The translations under genes were made by a program, and so were the position numbers. From Leptospira fluminis (GTDB lineage Bacteria; Spirochaetota; Leptospiria; Leptospirales; Leptospiraceae), in assembly GCF_004771275.1 (NCBI RefSeq), contig NZ_RQEV01000005.1:1-17235 (forward strand): a stretch of 17,235 bases of DNA. Reading direction: 5' to 3'. Of this stretch, positions 1 through 6,861 are shown piece after piece. The first letter of the stretch is position 1; each line of letters opens with the position of its first letter. The notes below the pieces were generated by a model. It was not told the origin of the DNA, ran no database searches, and was given only the letters and a program-made list of their open reading frames with translations.

Positions 1-126
1 ATTCTGAACTGTTCGGTAAGGAATTCCATCGTCCCCCGAATCTAGTTCCTCTTGAGAAAGATTCCTTTCTAATCTCAACTCCTTTAATCTAAGACCGACT
101 TTCCGACGAAAGGAAGTGTAATCCAC
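1..126 (-). CDS. XRE-family helix-turn-helix regulator, N-terminal part (cut by window edge)
   Basis: The minus strand is open from a GTG at 126 to the left edge. It encodes 42 residues beginning VDYTSFRRKVGLRLKELRLE (the first V is read as Met), followed by RNLSQEEL and then IPYRTVQN. The order G-x-RL+ELR.E+.LSQEEL, then a short turn and YRTVQN, is that of an XRE/Cro-type DNA-binding domain; YRTVQN would be the recognition helix just before the usual IE+G. GTG at 126 is chosen because it directly precedes the first helix; no strong ribosome-binding site is visible. The segment between the two helices (DSGDDG) is slightly unusual. The gene is divergent from the TM2 operon and shares its upstream region, so it may regulate that operon and itself. 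The rest of the protein lies outside the window. Confidence 0.72.
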   Translation of the reverse strand, partial: MDYTSFRRKVGLRLKELRLERNLSQEELDSGDDGIPYRTVQN

Positions 127-146
127 GCCTGTTATGGTAATTATAA

Positions 147-174
147 TTGACCTACATAACACACTATATATAGT
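147..174 (+). promoter_or_regulatory. candidate sigma70-type promoter for the TM2 operon
   Basis: TTGACC at 147-152 and TATAGT at 169-174 are separated by 16 bases and lie 52 bases before the preferred TM2 start at 226. The -10 box lies inside the 18-bp palindrome, so a repressor bound there would block the promoter. A TATAAT-like box in a symmetric AATTATAATT (139-148) may serve the divergent regulator. Confidence 0.4.
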
Positions 175-177
175 GTG
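160..177. promoter_or_regulatory. 18-bp perfect palindrome, probable operator
   Basis: CACACTATATATAGTGTG equals its own reverse complement over 18 bases. It lies between the divergent XRE regulator (start 126) and the TM2 gene (start 226) and covers the candidate -10 box of the latter. Position and symmetry suit a dimeric repressor such as the adjacent regulator. The binding role is inferred. Confidence 0.5.
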
Positions 178-225
178 ATAAAATTAGACGCAGTCTTAAA
201 GTCGCGTCTTGGAAAGAGGTTCGAT

Positions 226-468
226 ATGAAATCAAAGGGAACGGCGTATGTATTTTGGATCCTTGGGCTTTTCGGCATATTAGGCTTACATCGATTCTAC
301 TTGGGTAAGATAGGAACTGGTCTTATCTGGTTATTTACCGGAGGAGTATTTTCCATTGGAGCGTTGATCGATCTTTTCACTCTTGGAGGGCAGGTGGACG
401 CGTACAATACAAAGGCAGAATTAAAACAAATACGGACTGCGACTTTAGCAAACGCGAAATCCGAATGA
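226..468 (+). CDS. TM2-domain membrane protein
   Basis: The 80-residue protein begins [16 protein letters not shown] and is a compact TM2 domain. It has a first hydrophobic helix (about residues 8-20), the typical G-x-HRFYLG-K-x-G-x-G short linker (about 18-29), a second helix (about 30-50), and then [13 protein letters not shown]2 proteins are small two-helix inner-membrane proteins whose biochemical role is mostly unknown. The ATG at 226 is preferred because GGAAAGAGG (211-219) precedes it at good spacing. An in-frame GTG at 175 would add 17 residues but lies inside the palindrome at the promoter. The stop overlaps the start of the next gene as ATGA, so the two are probably translationally coupled. 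Confidence 0.88.
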   Translation: MKSKGTAYVFWILGLFGILGLHRFYLGKIGTGLIWLFTGGVFSIGALIDLFTLGGQVDAYNTKAELKQIRTATLANAKSE

Positions 469-1208
469 AACTTCGATTCTCCTTTCGGTTACTTTTCCCC
501 TTCCTACTGCTTATTTTGTTTTTGGGTTATGAACCGATTCGGCCCCAGAGTGATGAGGGAGAAAGTTCTCAAGAGGAGAATCCTCCTGTTGGTCAAAAGG
601 ACAAATACGCAGAAGAATATGAATCCAATTGCAATTTTATTTTGGATCTCCTCACGCCGGTCAGAGATCACCGAGAGAATTACAAGGATACGGAAATCCA
701 AAAGAAGAAAAAGCAGGAAAAGAGAGAAGCGGCGTTGGCAGTGATCAAGAAGGCGATCGTAGGAAAGGCTGTCACTTTTAAATCCCTCCAAGTAATGAAT
801 GTTGATTCAGAAAAGACTCTGTCCGCCAATGGAATCAGGCATGGAAAAGATCTTATGGCTAAAATCAAAAACGATCCACAGAGTAAGCTTGTGGCTCAGA
901 CTAACGGAGAATTTTTGGAAGCGATCATTCGTTTGAATTTGGCTTTTTGCTCGGATTGTTGGAAGGATACCGGTAGGTATATTGTTTCTTATGAGATACC
1001 GATTCCGAAGGCGGAACTCGAATTCGGGATTCGGTTTGATGGGGATGGCGCCCCTAAAATGAGTATCTACATCAAGAAAATCTTTCCGAATGAAAATCAG
1101 GTCTTGGAGATTCGAAAAGATTCCCGGTTAGATGTTACAGGAAAAGTAAAATCTATTTCCTATACAGACCGCGGTTACGACGAAGACGTAGGATTGATTT
1201 TGGAATAG
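465..1208 (+). CDS. secreted or periplasmic protein of unknown function
   Basis: The 247-residue protein begins with a basic n-region (MKLRFSFR) and a leucine/phenylalanine-rich core (about residues 9-21), which is an export signal or a single N-terminal anchor. There is no lipobox cysteine. An acidic low-complexity stretch (about 29-52) follows, then a lysine/glutamate-rich helix (about 73-97, including KKKKQEKRE), and an alpha/beta C-terminal region. Three cysteines (56, 162, 165) include a C-S-D-C pair that could form a disulfide or bind metal. The start overlaps the TM2 stop by four bases (ATGA at 465-468), so it is the second gene of that operon. I do not recognise the family. Confidence 0.8.
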   Translation: MKLRFSFRLLFPFLLLILFLGYEPIRPQSDEGESSQEENPPVGQKDKYAEEYESNCNFILDLLTPVRDHRENYKDTEIQKKKKQEKREAALAVIKKAIVGKAVTFKSLQVMNVDSEKTLSANGIRHGKDLMAKIKNDPQSKLVAQTNGEFLEAIIRLNLAFCSDCWKDTGRYIVSYEIPIPKAELEFGIRFDGDGAPKMSIYIKKIFPNENQVLEIRKDSRLDVTGKVKSISYTDRGYDEDVGLILE

Positions 1209-1230
1209 ATCCGATTCGGTATATCGTGGG

Positions 1231-1260
1231 AAACGGATCCTGCATCTTGGACCGTTTTAT
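1231..1260 (+). terminator. rho-independent-type terminator after the TM2 operon
   Basis: A hairpin pairs ACGG (1233-1236) with CCGT (1252-1255) and, past one bulged A, TCC (1238-1240) with GGA (1249-1251), leaving the loop TGCATCTT. It runs directly into TTTTAT. It lies 22 bases after the stop at 1208 and between convergent genes, which fits a terminator for the plus-strand operon. Confidence 0.6.
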
Positions 1261-1272
1261 CTCCCAAATTGA

Positions 1273-2058
1273 TTAAAAAAGATCCCCAGGCCTTAGCTCG
1301 GAATGCAAATACATGTCGGCTGTGATCGCAGTAGAGGAGTGCCCCAAATACTGTGATACTGCTTTGATGTCCTTCCCTTTCTTTAGGATGGTATTTGTCG
1401 CGAAGGAATGCCGAAAGGTATGGGGGTGGATGTTCTTATTCAGAATTTCTTTTCCCTTTCTATGGATTTCCTTCCAGGCGTAATTCCTAGTAATTCTCTT
1501 CCCGTTCTTTGTTTCGAATAGGTAAAACTTGCCCTGAAAGGTTCTCCGTATTTTCCGGAAAAGGGACGTGGGAAGAAATACTCTCCTTTCCTTCCGGTTT
1601 TTCCCTATGATCCGGATATATACGAACTTTCCCTCTTCGATGCAATCTTGGATCCGAATGGAAAGAAGTTCCGAAATACGTAGGCCGGTATTCCCCAAGG
1701 ATTGGATGATTAACCCTGTCCTCGGGGAAGAATTTTGAACCAGTGCCTCTATTTCCTTTTTAGAGAGGATCTCTTCTGAATACACCTTAGTGTCGGGCCG
1801 ATCTAACCTAATTTCAGAGAATGACTTATCCAAAGCGGCAAGGAATATCGCTGAATTCGCCTGATTTTCGTAAGTCGCCAGGATGGATTTCTTCAAACCC
1901 GCCTTGATCATCCGGATTGTAGAGGGCCGGAGGCGTCCTTTTAGAGATTCCAGCCAGGTTTTGATCTCATCCATTCCGGCGGTTCGGAAATTTTCGTTGC
2001 ATTTGAGAATATATGTGTCGTAAGTAGGTATTCCGGTTAACTTTAAGGATTTGTTCAT
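1273..2058 (-). CDS. tyrosine recombinase / integrase (small Xer-like)
   Basis: The 261-residue protein has a short N-terminal core-binding part (about 1-85) and a C-terminal catalytic domain. All expected catalytic residues are visible: R127 in TGLRISEL, K153 or K156 in the IGKNRKERR hairpin, H213 and R216 in HPHTFRHSFAT, H240 in YLGH and Y250 in TADMY. It should cut and rejoin DNA through a 3'-phosphotyrosyl intermediate. The extra segment typical of integron integrases before the HxxR box is not seen, so it is not IntI-like. ATG at 2058 is preferred over the in-frame ATG at 2097 because AGGAG (2067-2071 on the minus strand) lies 8 bases ahead. It sits beside AT-rich plus-strand cargo and is probably the mobility gene of that island. 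It appears intact. Confidence 0.9.
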   Translation of the reverse strand: MNKSLKLTGIPTYDTYILKCNENFRTAGMDEIKTWLESLKGRLRPSTIRMIKAGLKKSILATYENQANSAIFLAALDKSFSEIRLDRPDTKVYSEEILSKKEIEALVQNSSPRTGLIIQSLGNTGLRISELLSIRIQDCIEEGKFVYIRIIGKNRKERRVFLPTSLFRKIRRTFQGKFYLFETKNGKRITRNYAWKEIHRKGKEILNKNIHPHTFRHSFATNTILKKGKDIKAVSQYLGHSSTAITADMYLHSELRPGDLF

Positions 2059-2062
2059 TTCT

Positions 2063-2098
2063 AATGCTCCTGCATATGTAGGTGTCCCGAGGAGCATT
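2063..2098 (-). promoter_or_regulatory. hairpin overlapping the integrase ribosome-binding site
   Basis: AATGCTCCT (2063-2071) and AGGAGCATT (2090-2098) form a perfect 9-bp inverted repeat with an 18-base loop. In the integrase mRNA the downstream arm contains the AGGAG that precedes the ATG at 2058, and the upstream arm contains the alternative in-frame ATG at 2097. Folding would hide the ribosome-binding site. A recombinase-binding site is the alternative reading, although an 18-base spacer is long for a tyrosine recombinase core site. Confidence 0.5.
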
Positions 2099-2197
2099 TG
2101 GGTCGCCAGATTTTGGGTACAAATGTTAGTTTATGTGGTTAGGGTGGGGATTGTGCAAAGGTCTTATGAAATCAGCACAGAAGTAAATAATAATAGT

Positions 2198-2899
2198 ATG
2201 TCGTTTCCTTTTTCTTGTCCGTTTTGCCAAAGAGATACTACGATAACAAAATCCAATTATTTTGATATTATTCAATATATTGATAAAGACAGCAAAGATG
2301 GAATATTAGCTTTACGGACAGTATTAACTACATGTCCAAATCCTAAATGTAAAGAATACACGATCATGACTTTTCTTTTAAAGGCACAAAGAGATGCTTT
2401 CGGAAAGTATTCCATAGTAAATGAGGAAAATTATTTAGAGAAGTGGCATTTAAGGCCTCTAAGTTTAGCTAAGAAATTTCCGAACTATATTCCAAAGCAG
2501 ATAATCCAAGATTATAATGAAGCTTGCGCAATTATCAATCTCAGTCCGAAGGCATCTGCGACGCTTTCTCGAAGATGCCTTCAAGGAATGATTAGAGATT
2601 TTTGGAAAATAAGTAAAGGAAGGTTGATCGATGAAATAATAGAGCTAGAAAGTAAAATAGATCCTATAAGTTGGAAAGCCATTGATGCAGTTCGTAAGGT
2701 CGGAAATATCGGCGCTCACATGGAGAAGGATATTAATCAAATAATAGACGTTGAACCTAAGGAAGCAGAACTTCTCGTTCAACTTATTGAAATTCTTTTA
2801 AGAGGCTGGTATATTTCAAAACACGAGCAAGAAATGAGGCTAAATTCGATTATTCAGATTGCAGATCAAAAAGAATCTGAAAAGAAGAATGGTAAATGA
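2198..2899 (+). CDS. zinc-ribbon / DUF4145-domain protein
   Basis: The 233-residue protein begins MSFPFSCPFCQ. Cysteine pairs C7/C10 and C46/C51 (CPFC and CPNPKC) form a probable N-terminal zinc ribbon. The C-terminal half (about 105-205) matches the DUF4145 pattern: an ACAIINLSPKASATLSRRCLQG helix region and then R166-KVGN-IGAH174. DUF4145 proteins are often found with restriction systems and mobile elements; the family's biochemical role is not settled. The R...GN.GAH motif recalls HEPN domains, but I do not claim nuclease activity. The ATG at 2198 is chosen because the zinc ribbon begins there; the frame is open back to 2051 but that part would overlap the integrase start. No strong ribosome-binding site is seen. 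The gene is AT-rich, like the following cargo genes. Confidence 0.8.
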   Translation: MSFPFSCPFCQRDTTITKSNYFDIIQYIDKDSKDGILALRTVLTTCPNPKCKEYTIMTFLLKAQRDAFGKYSIVNEENYLEKWHLRPLSLAKKFPNYIPKQIIQDYNEACAIINLSPKASATLSRRCLQGMIRDFWKISKGRLIDEIIELESKIDPISWKAIDAVRKVGNIGAHMEKDINQIIDVEPKEAELLVQLIEILLRGWYISKHEQEMRLNSIIQIADQKESEKKNGK

Positions 2900-3081
2900 C
2901 TATGATACTTTGTCTAACTGTCTGTTTTATTGCAACGTTATGGATCCGTTTCATTGCCTTCGTTTGGCCTTTACTGCATTGCGATGCGATTTCTTGCTTG
3001 TTTAAACGAGAGCGCTCGGCATCAATTGCTAACTGATAATCATTTTTAATGAGCCAAATGAAAGAATGGAGAGAGTATAGT
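2900..3081. other. intergenic spacer of the island with short palindromes
   Basis: I see no gene in this stretch. It contains GTTTAAAC (3000-3007) and GAGCGCTC (3010-3017), two 8-bp palindromes two bases apart, and blocks GTCTAACTGTCTG (2912-2924), GGATCCG (2942-2948) and TACTGCATT (2972-2980). Related blocks recur in the same order in the next spacer (4034-4061). Confidence 0.4.
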
Positions 3082-3990
3082 ATGTACGGTAAAAGCATTA
3101 AGATATTCTTACTTGATGGAAGTTCTAGCGGTTTACGCACCGCTGAAATTGGATTATCATCGGTCATGGCTTTTGTTGTTCCACGCGCTTCTCTGTCTTT
3201 ATTTATTTTGAATAGGGATGAGAGTACTAAGACAGGTGTATATGTTCTATCTGGCGAGGATCCAAATTCCTCCGGTCGCATTGCCGTGTATATCGGAGAA
3301 GGGGATGAAGTTAAATCGCGACTTTTAGCTCATGACAAAGATGAAAAAAAGGACTTTTGGGAGCAAGCACTGATCTTCATCACGAAAGACCTCTCTTTGA
3401 CTAAGGCACATGCTCGATACTTGGAAGCGAGATTGATTGAAATTGCAAGAAATGTAAAGCGAGTTACCGTTGTTAATGATACACAACCACAAGGAGGAAC
3501 TTTGCCTGAGGCTGATGTTTCTGATATGCAGCAGATGCTTGATCAAATACGTTTACTGTCAACTACTCTTGGTGTTCCTGCTTTTGAAGAACCACGAATA
3601 ATTTCTAATTTCAATCAGAATCCTTCAGAATATAACGCTCAAACGACCGAGGAATTTCAATTCACTGGTGATGGTTATGAAGCACACTGTTATCTTGAAT
3701 CGGGTCAATTCGTAGTTTTGAAGAATTCGACGGTCAGAGGTCAGGAGGTTTCCTCACTTTCAGATTCGATTCGAAATCTTCGTAAAGACTTAATAGAATC
3801 TAAAGTATTGATTGCATCTGGTTCCGGTTATTATTTCTCTCAAAATTATCCATTTGACTCAGCTACAAAATCAGCTCAGCTAATATGTGGTTCCACGGTC
3901 AACGGTCGTATCGCATGGAAGAATAGAGAAGGTCAAACGTACGGCGAATGGCTCGATTCAATAGCAGAATTGAAAAAGGAAAAGGTGTGA
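3082..3990 (+). CDS. GIY-YIG nuclease family protein with DUF4357-like C-terminus
   Basis: The 302-residue protein has an N-terminal strand region (SIKIFLLDG, G-LRTAEIG), then a GIY-YIG core: GVY (52-54), YIGEGD (70-75), R80 in VKSRL as the likely catalytic arginine, and E115/E120 in RYLEARLIE as candidate metal ligands. A linker LPEADVSDMQQML-D-IRLL (about 141-159) is typical of this subfamily. The C-terminal part (about 245-290: SATKSAQLICGSTVNGRIAW, then GQTYGEW) matches DUF4357. Such proteins are predicted single-strand-nicking endonucleases and are common in accessory islands. ATG at 3082 is chosen because GGAGAGAG precedes it by about 6 bases and family members begin just before the S/TIK.FL.DG strand. 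Earlier in-frame ATGs at 3049 and 3058 lack such a site. Confidence 0.88.
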   Translation: MYGKSIKIFLLDGSSSGLRTAEIGLSSVMAFVVPRASLSLFILNRDESTKTGVYVLSGEDPNSSGRIAVYIGEGDEVKSRLLAHDKDEKKDFWEQALIFITKDLSLTKAHARYLEARLIEIARNVKRVTVVNDTQPQGGTLPEADVSDMQQMLDQIRLLSTTLGVPAFEEPRIISNFNQNPSEYNAQTTEEFQFTGDGYEAHCYLESGQFVVLKNSTVRGQEVSSLSDSIRNLRKDLIESKVLIASGSGYYFSQNYPFDSATKSAQLICGSTVNGRIAWKNREGQTYGEWLDSIAELKKEKV

Positions 3991-4165
3991 TTTTCTATCG
4001 ACCATTTACCGGCTAGGGTCACCCACTTACTTCGTTTAACTGTCGGATCCGGTACTGCATTTTGGGAGGCTTGGCAACTCACCTAAATCACTTTTATCCC
4101 TTGGATACAAAACCCTATTTATGTGGCCAAAATTCTTAAAATGGTTAAATTCCTTAAATTTCACA
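3991..4165. other. intergenic spacer of the island
   Basis: No gene is confidently placed here, although the next reading frame could start at 4121. The stretch holds GTTTAACTGTCGG (4034-4046), an 8-bp palindrome CGGATCCG (4044-4051) and TACTGCATT (4053-4061), the same order of blocks as in the 2912-2980 spacer. TACCGG and CCGGTA flank the region around 4007-4054 as a distant inverted repeat. Confidence 0.35.
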
Positions 4166-4639
4166 ATGCTTAAAGGATCTCGGTTAGTAATTTTTCTTGT
4201 TTTTACAATTAGCTGCTCATCTTTTCCGATTACGGACAAATCTGCGATTCGTATTGTAATCGAGCAAAACGAGACAAACCATATGGAAAAGTTACGCAAG
4301 ATAGAAGCCGGAATGCCAGCGATAGACGCCTATTCAGATTATGCAAAGGCAATGAGAAGTATAGATACATCTTATTGTCCTCCTGAATTTCAACAAGCCT
4401 TTCTGAAGCATGTACACTCATGGGAGAATTTTGTAGATCGTTTGAATGACCGAAAAGATACTCAATTAAGACGGGTATTCGTTAGTATCATTGGTCTTTT
4501 GATCGGCAATCCAGCAGTAACTATGGGTCCCATTTTTAGAGAATTGGAGGAGAATGGCGTGGATATTTCAGAAATACGAGAGTCATGGCAGAATGTTGAG
4601 AGCGTCTCCCTAAAGTACGGATATAGAGTTCGTTATTAA
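4166..4639 (+). CDS. small lipoprotein of unknown function
   Basis: From ATG 4166 the product is 157 residues beginning MLKGSRLVIFLVFTISCSS: a basic n-region, a hydrophobic core and a lipobox ISC at C17, so it should be a membrane-attached lipoprotein. The mature part is helical, with YCPPEFQQAFLKHVHSWENF (about 72-91) as its most distinctive stretch and a glycine-rich hydrophobic section (about 109-122, VSIIGLLIGNPAVT). An in-frame ATG at 4121 would add 15 residues to the signal region; neither start has a good ribosome-binding site, and 4166 gives the more standard lipoprotein signal. The stop is 27 bases before the HEPN gene start, so the two are probably co-transcribed. I do not recognise a named family. 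Confidence 0.75.
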   Translation: MLKGSRLVIFLVFTISCSSFPITDKSAIRIVIEQNETNHMEKLRKIEAGMPAIDAYSDYAKAMRSIDTSYCPPEFQQAFLKHVHSWENFVDRLNDRKDTQLRRVFVSIIGLLIGNPAVTMGPIFRELEENGVDISEIRESWQNVESVSLKYGYRVRY

Positions 4640-4666
4640 TTTTGCAGTTGCTTGAGGGCTTTGAGA

Positions 4667-5884
4667 ATGGATTCCGACGATGATGATTGGAAAGAATTGG
4701 AACTGATTCTTTCGGATGCCAAAGAGAAAATCTGGACAGTCCCTGATAAAAATGCGAAAGAAAGTTTTCGCTTACCCAATCCGTTCTACTATTCGGACAG
4801 AGATGGAGATATTGTAAAAGTTTTAAATAAAATTGAGGTCGTGCGTGAACTAACGAGTTCCTTTATAAACGCAGGAACATCTACTTATAAGCCGGATGTA
4901 GGTATAGTAAAAAGTTGGCTATTATACTTAACTGATAAATATGATTTCGAGAGGGCAGTTCAATTATTCAGAGAGTATCTTAAAGGAGAAGAAAATCATC
5001 TCACCGAGATCTTGATATTCTCTGGAATGAAGCTGCATAAGAAAATCGATTTGGGGAATTTTATTCTTTTACCCATTAGTTCGTTGGATGATTCTTTTAT
5101 TAAGAGATTGGTATTAGAGCAGAATGGAATCATTGAGGAGATGCCAGCATTTGCTAATGAAGATGAGACGGTTGAGCGTCCTTATTCAGCAATAAGCTCC
5201 AAAACATTACTTCAGCCAAAATATATTTCCGAACCACGGAGTTTAACAACAGGAAAATTTAATGAATTTGCTACCTTTTTACTCTGTCTTTGGATAACGA
5301 CACGGCATTCTATCGTTCCAAAATCATACTGGATTGACTTAAATGAAAATATTCCAGGTAGTATTCATTATAATAGTAATGCGAAAGCAATTGTCGATGT
5401 AGGGAGCGCAAAAATTACTTATTTTGAAACTAAGACGCAATTAATACTGAAAGCGAAGAGGTTTTATTTATTAATTCCACAATTGGCTCAAGAGGAAAGG
5501 TACGTTTTAATTCTTGCAATGTCGAGATTTAGCCAAGCCTTTCGCCGGAGCGAAAATAAGGAGAAAATTATTGATTATACCATCGGGTTTGAAGCTATAC
5601 TTCGTTTTTCGGACAGGGACTACAAGGACGTAAAGAAAAAATTTAGAGAGCGAGGTATGAAATACTTGGGAAGATCTGAAGATTCGAAAAAAGAAATTGA
5701 GGCGATATTAAATAAATTATATTCTATGCGTTCTGATATTGTTCATGGTAAATTTACAGTTATCGAAGAAATCGAATTGTCGGGCAGAAAAATAACTCTA
5801 AGCGATTTTTTTGTTAAAATTAATTGTTTGGCAAAGCGGATAGTTCGCAAGGTTATTTTAAGTAAGGAAATTCCGAAATGGTAA
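4667..5884 (+). CDS. ApeA-like HEPN-domain protein
   Basis: The 405-residue protein has an acidic start (MDSDDDDW), a variable N-terminal region of about 260 residues, and a helical C-terminal HEPN domain (about 265-395). In it, F308-E309 in IGFEAILRF and R355-SDIV-H360 give the R-x4-H motif characteristic of metal-independent HEPN ribonucleases; the order FRRSENKEKIIDYTIGFEAI then YSMRSDIVHGK is that of ApeA-like HEPN proteins. Members of this family are known or predicted abortive-infection type RNases. The substrate and trigger here are unknown; the N-terminal region may sense them. ATG at 4667 is chosen because GAGGG lies 8 bases upstream; the frame also allows a TTG at 4652. The gene is very AT-rich (17 G+C of 60 at 5341-5400), unlike the flanking envelope operon. 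Confidence 0.82.
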   Translation: MDSDDDDWKELELILSDAKEKIWTVPDKNAKESFRLPNPFYYSDRDGDIVKVLNKIEVVRELTSSFINAGTSTYKPDVGIVKSWLLYLTDKYDFERAVQLFREYLKGEENHLTEILIFSGMKLHKKIDLGNFILLPISSLDDSFIKRLVLEQNGIIEEMPAFANEDETVERPYSAISSKTLLQPKYISEPRSLTTGKFNEFATFLLCLWITTRHSIVPKSYWIDLNENIPGSIHYNSNAKAIVDVGSAKITYFETKTQLILKAKRFYLLIPQLAQEERYVLILAMSRFSQAFRRSENKEKIIDYTIGFEAILRFSDRDYKDVKKKFRERGMKYLGRSEDSKKEIEAILNKLYSMRSDIVHGKFTVIEEIELSGRKITLSDFFVKINCLAKRIVRKVILSKEIPKW

Positions 5885-5889
5885 AGGAG

Positions 5890-5941
5890 TTCTGAACAGG
5901 ATAGTATTTGCCTGACATTTTCTTCAGAAAAAAATTTTTTA
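5890..5941. terminator. candidate terminator between convergent genes
   Basis: TTCTGAA (5890-5896) pairs with TTCAGAA (5923-5929), and CAGG (5897-5900) pairs with CCTG (5911-5914) inside it, leaving an 8-base bulge. An A-run and then T6 (5935-5940) follow. It lies just after the HEPN gene stop and before the end of the convergent minus-strand gene, so it could stop transcription from either side. The bulge makes this a weak call. Confidence 0.35.
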
Positions 5942-5976
5942 ATTTCAAAGATTAGTCACGCTGCTTACATAAATGA

Positions 5977-6168
5977 CTACGGCCCTTTCACATAAGCCCA
6001 GTGAGTCACAAATCCATCCCGAATCGAATACCGATATCCTGACTCGGTTTTCTTGATAAGTCCATCCGTCCCGACTTCGCCTAAGAAATAGCCACCTTTC
6101 TTGTCCCGGAATAAAGTGGGCTGACTCTTTTCCGGTAGCACTCCTTCTTTCAATGCGTTCCAAACCAT
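5977..6168 (-). CDS. small DUF551-like protein
   Basis: The 63-residue protein begins MVWNALKEGVLPEKSQPTLF and ends with GFVTHWAYVKGP. The layout W-x-x-x-x-E-x-LP at the start, a central GGYFLGEV strand, and a closing VTHW-x-x followed by proline matches the DUF551 pattern (W....E.LP ... VTHW.PLP.P), a small domain often seen in phage-related proteins with no known function. AAGAGGAAAC directly before the ATG is a good ribosome-binding site. It lies 28 bases after the TPR-like gene stop on the same strand, so it is probably the last gene of the envelope operon. The overlapping frame 5945-6163 is a shadow. Confidence 0.72.
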   Translation of the reverse strand: MVWNALKEGVLPEKSQPTLFRDKKGGYFLGEVGTDGLIKKTESGYRYSIRDGFVTHWAYVKGP

Positions 6169-6196
6169 AGTTTCCTCTTAAATGCTTTTCGCTTTG

Positions 6197-6859
6197 TTAT
6201 GTTTTCCGATTTCGAACCAGAAGAACCGTATTTACGAGAGTGAGAAGTGCCAAGGCGCCAATCGCCATCCAGACGAATCTTAGATCCCGATTCTCTGTAG
6301 CCGTGGATCCGACATTTCCTTTCGTTTTCTTCTTAGCTTCTTCGATTCCCTTTAGTAGTTCCTCGTACTCAAATTTGATTTTCGCGGAAGATTCCTGCAA
6401 ACTCGGGTCAAAGACAAAAACGGTTCGGACAGTGGAGTTTCCGCTTGTTTTGGATATGTTTTCTGAGAAGTTCCGATTTTCCTTTATAGGGGCTGCTACT
6501 TTCGGTTCCTCTTGAAGATCCTTCAAATCCTCACGCGACTTTAGCTCCAAATACCGACTCCTGACTCCAGGATGACTCGGCCAGGATTTGAATACTTTCT
6601 CATAGTATCCAAAAGCGGTTAGAAATTTCCGATTCGAATAAGCAAGATCCGCTTTCCCAATCCAAACAAAATTCTGGTAAAGCTGTAGGGTGGCATCGTT
6701 CGGGTTTTTGGTTAGGAAACGATCCAGTTCGCTTTGGGCTTTCTCCCATTGGAAAGAGTCCACGTATCCTTTGATTTGAATGGTGGCTTCCTCTTGCGAC
6801 TCCGCGAAAGAAGGAAGGGATAAGAGAAGTAGAAAGAGAATGGAAAGGTAAGTTCTCAT
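6197..6859 (-). CDS. exported TPR-like protein with C-terminal membrane anchor
   Basis: The 220-residue protein begins with a signal peptide (MRTYLSILFLLLLSLPSFA, probable cleavage after SFA). Two TPR-like helical hairpins follow (about residues 25-95: FQWEKAQSELDRFLTKNPND, then KFLTAFGYYEKVFKSWPSHP), then a charged linker (about 105-190) and one transmembrane helix (about 195-213, FVWMAIGALALLTLVNTVLL) with a basic tail RNRKT. The layout suggests an inner-membrane-anchored periplasmic scaffold, or a protein anchored at both ends if the signal is not cut. The start is ATG at 6859 with GTAGG a few bases upstream; a GTG at 6865 is also in frame and overlaps the kelch stop. It is the third gene of the minus-strand operon. 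Confidence 0.8.
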   Translation of the reverse strand: MRTYLSILFLLLLSLPSFAESQEEATIQIKGYVDSFQWEKAQSELDRFLTKNPNDATLQLYQNFVWIGKADLAYSNRKFLTAFGYYEKVFKSWPSHPGVRSRYLELKSREDLKDLQEEPKVAAPIKENRNFSENISKTSGNSTVRTVFVFDPSLQESSAKIKFEYEELLKGIEEAKKKTKGNVGSTATENRDLRFVWMAIGALALLTLVNTVLLVRNRKT

Positions 6860-6861
6860 GG

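Noticed and set aside
175..225. GTG start at 175 for the TM2 gene
   Set aside because: It lies within the palindrome and next to the candidate -10 box, while ATG at 226 has a good ribosome-binding site and starts at the domain.
2850..3281. Minus-strand frame of 143 codons
   Set aside because: It overlaps the ends of two well-supported plus-strand genes and has no recognisable domain or ribosome-binding site.
1231..4065. GGATCC...TGCAT..TTGG similarity between the 1231-1260 hairpin and the 4044-4065 spacer
   Set aside because: The first is explained by a terminator hairpin, and GGATCC is common in this window, so the match is probably chance.
2912..4150. Integron-like attC sites (GTCTAAC at 2912, GTTTAAC at 4034, GTTAAAT at 4144) beside an integrase
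   Set aside because: The heptamers fit the RYYYAAC/GTTRRRY pattern, but the inner arms do not pair at the required spacing, and the recombinase lacks the integron-specific insert. The shared blocks are kept as a separate, weaker observation.
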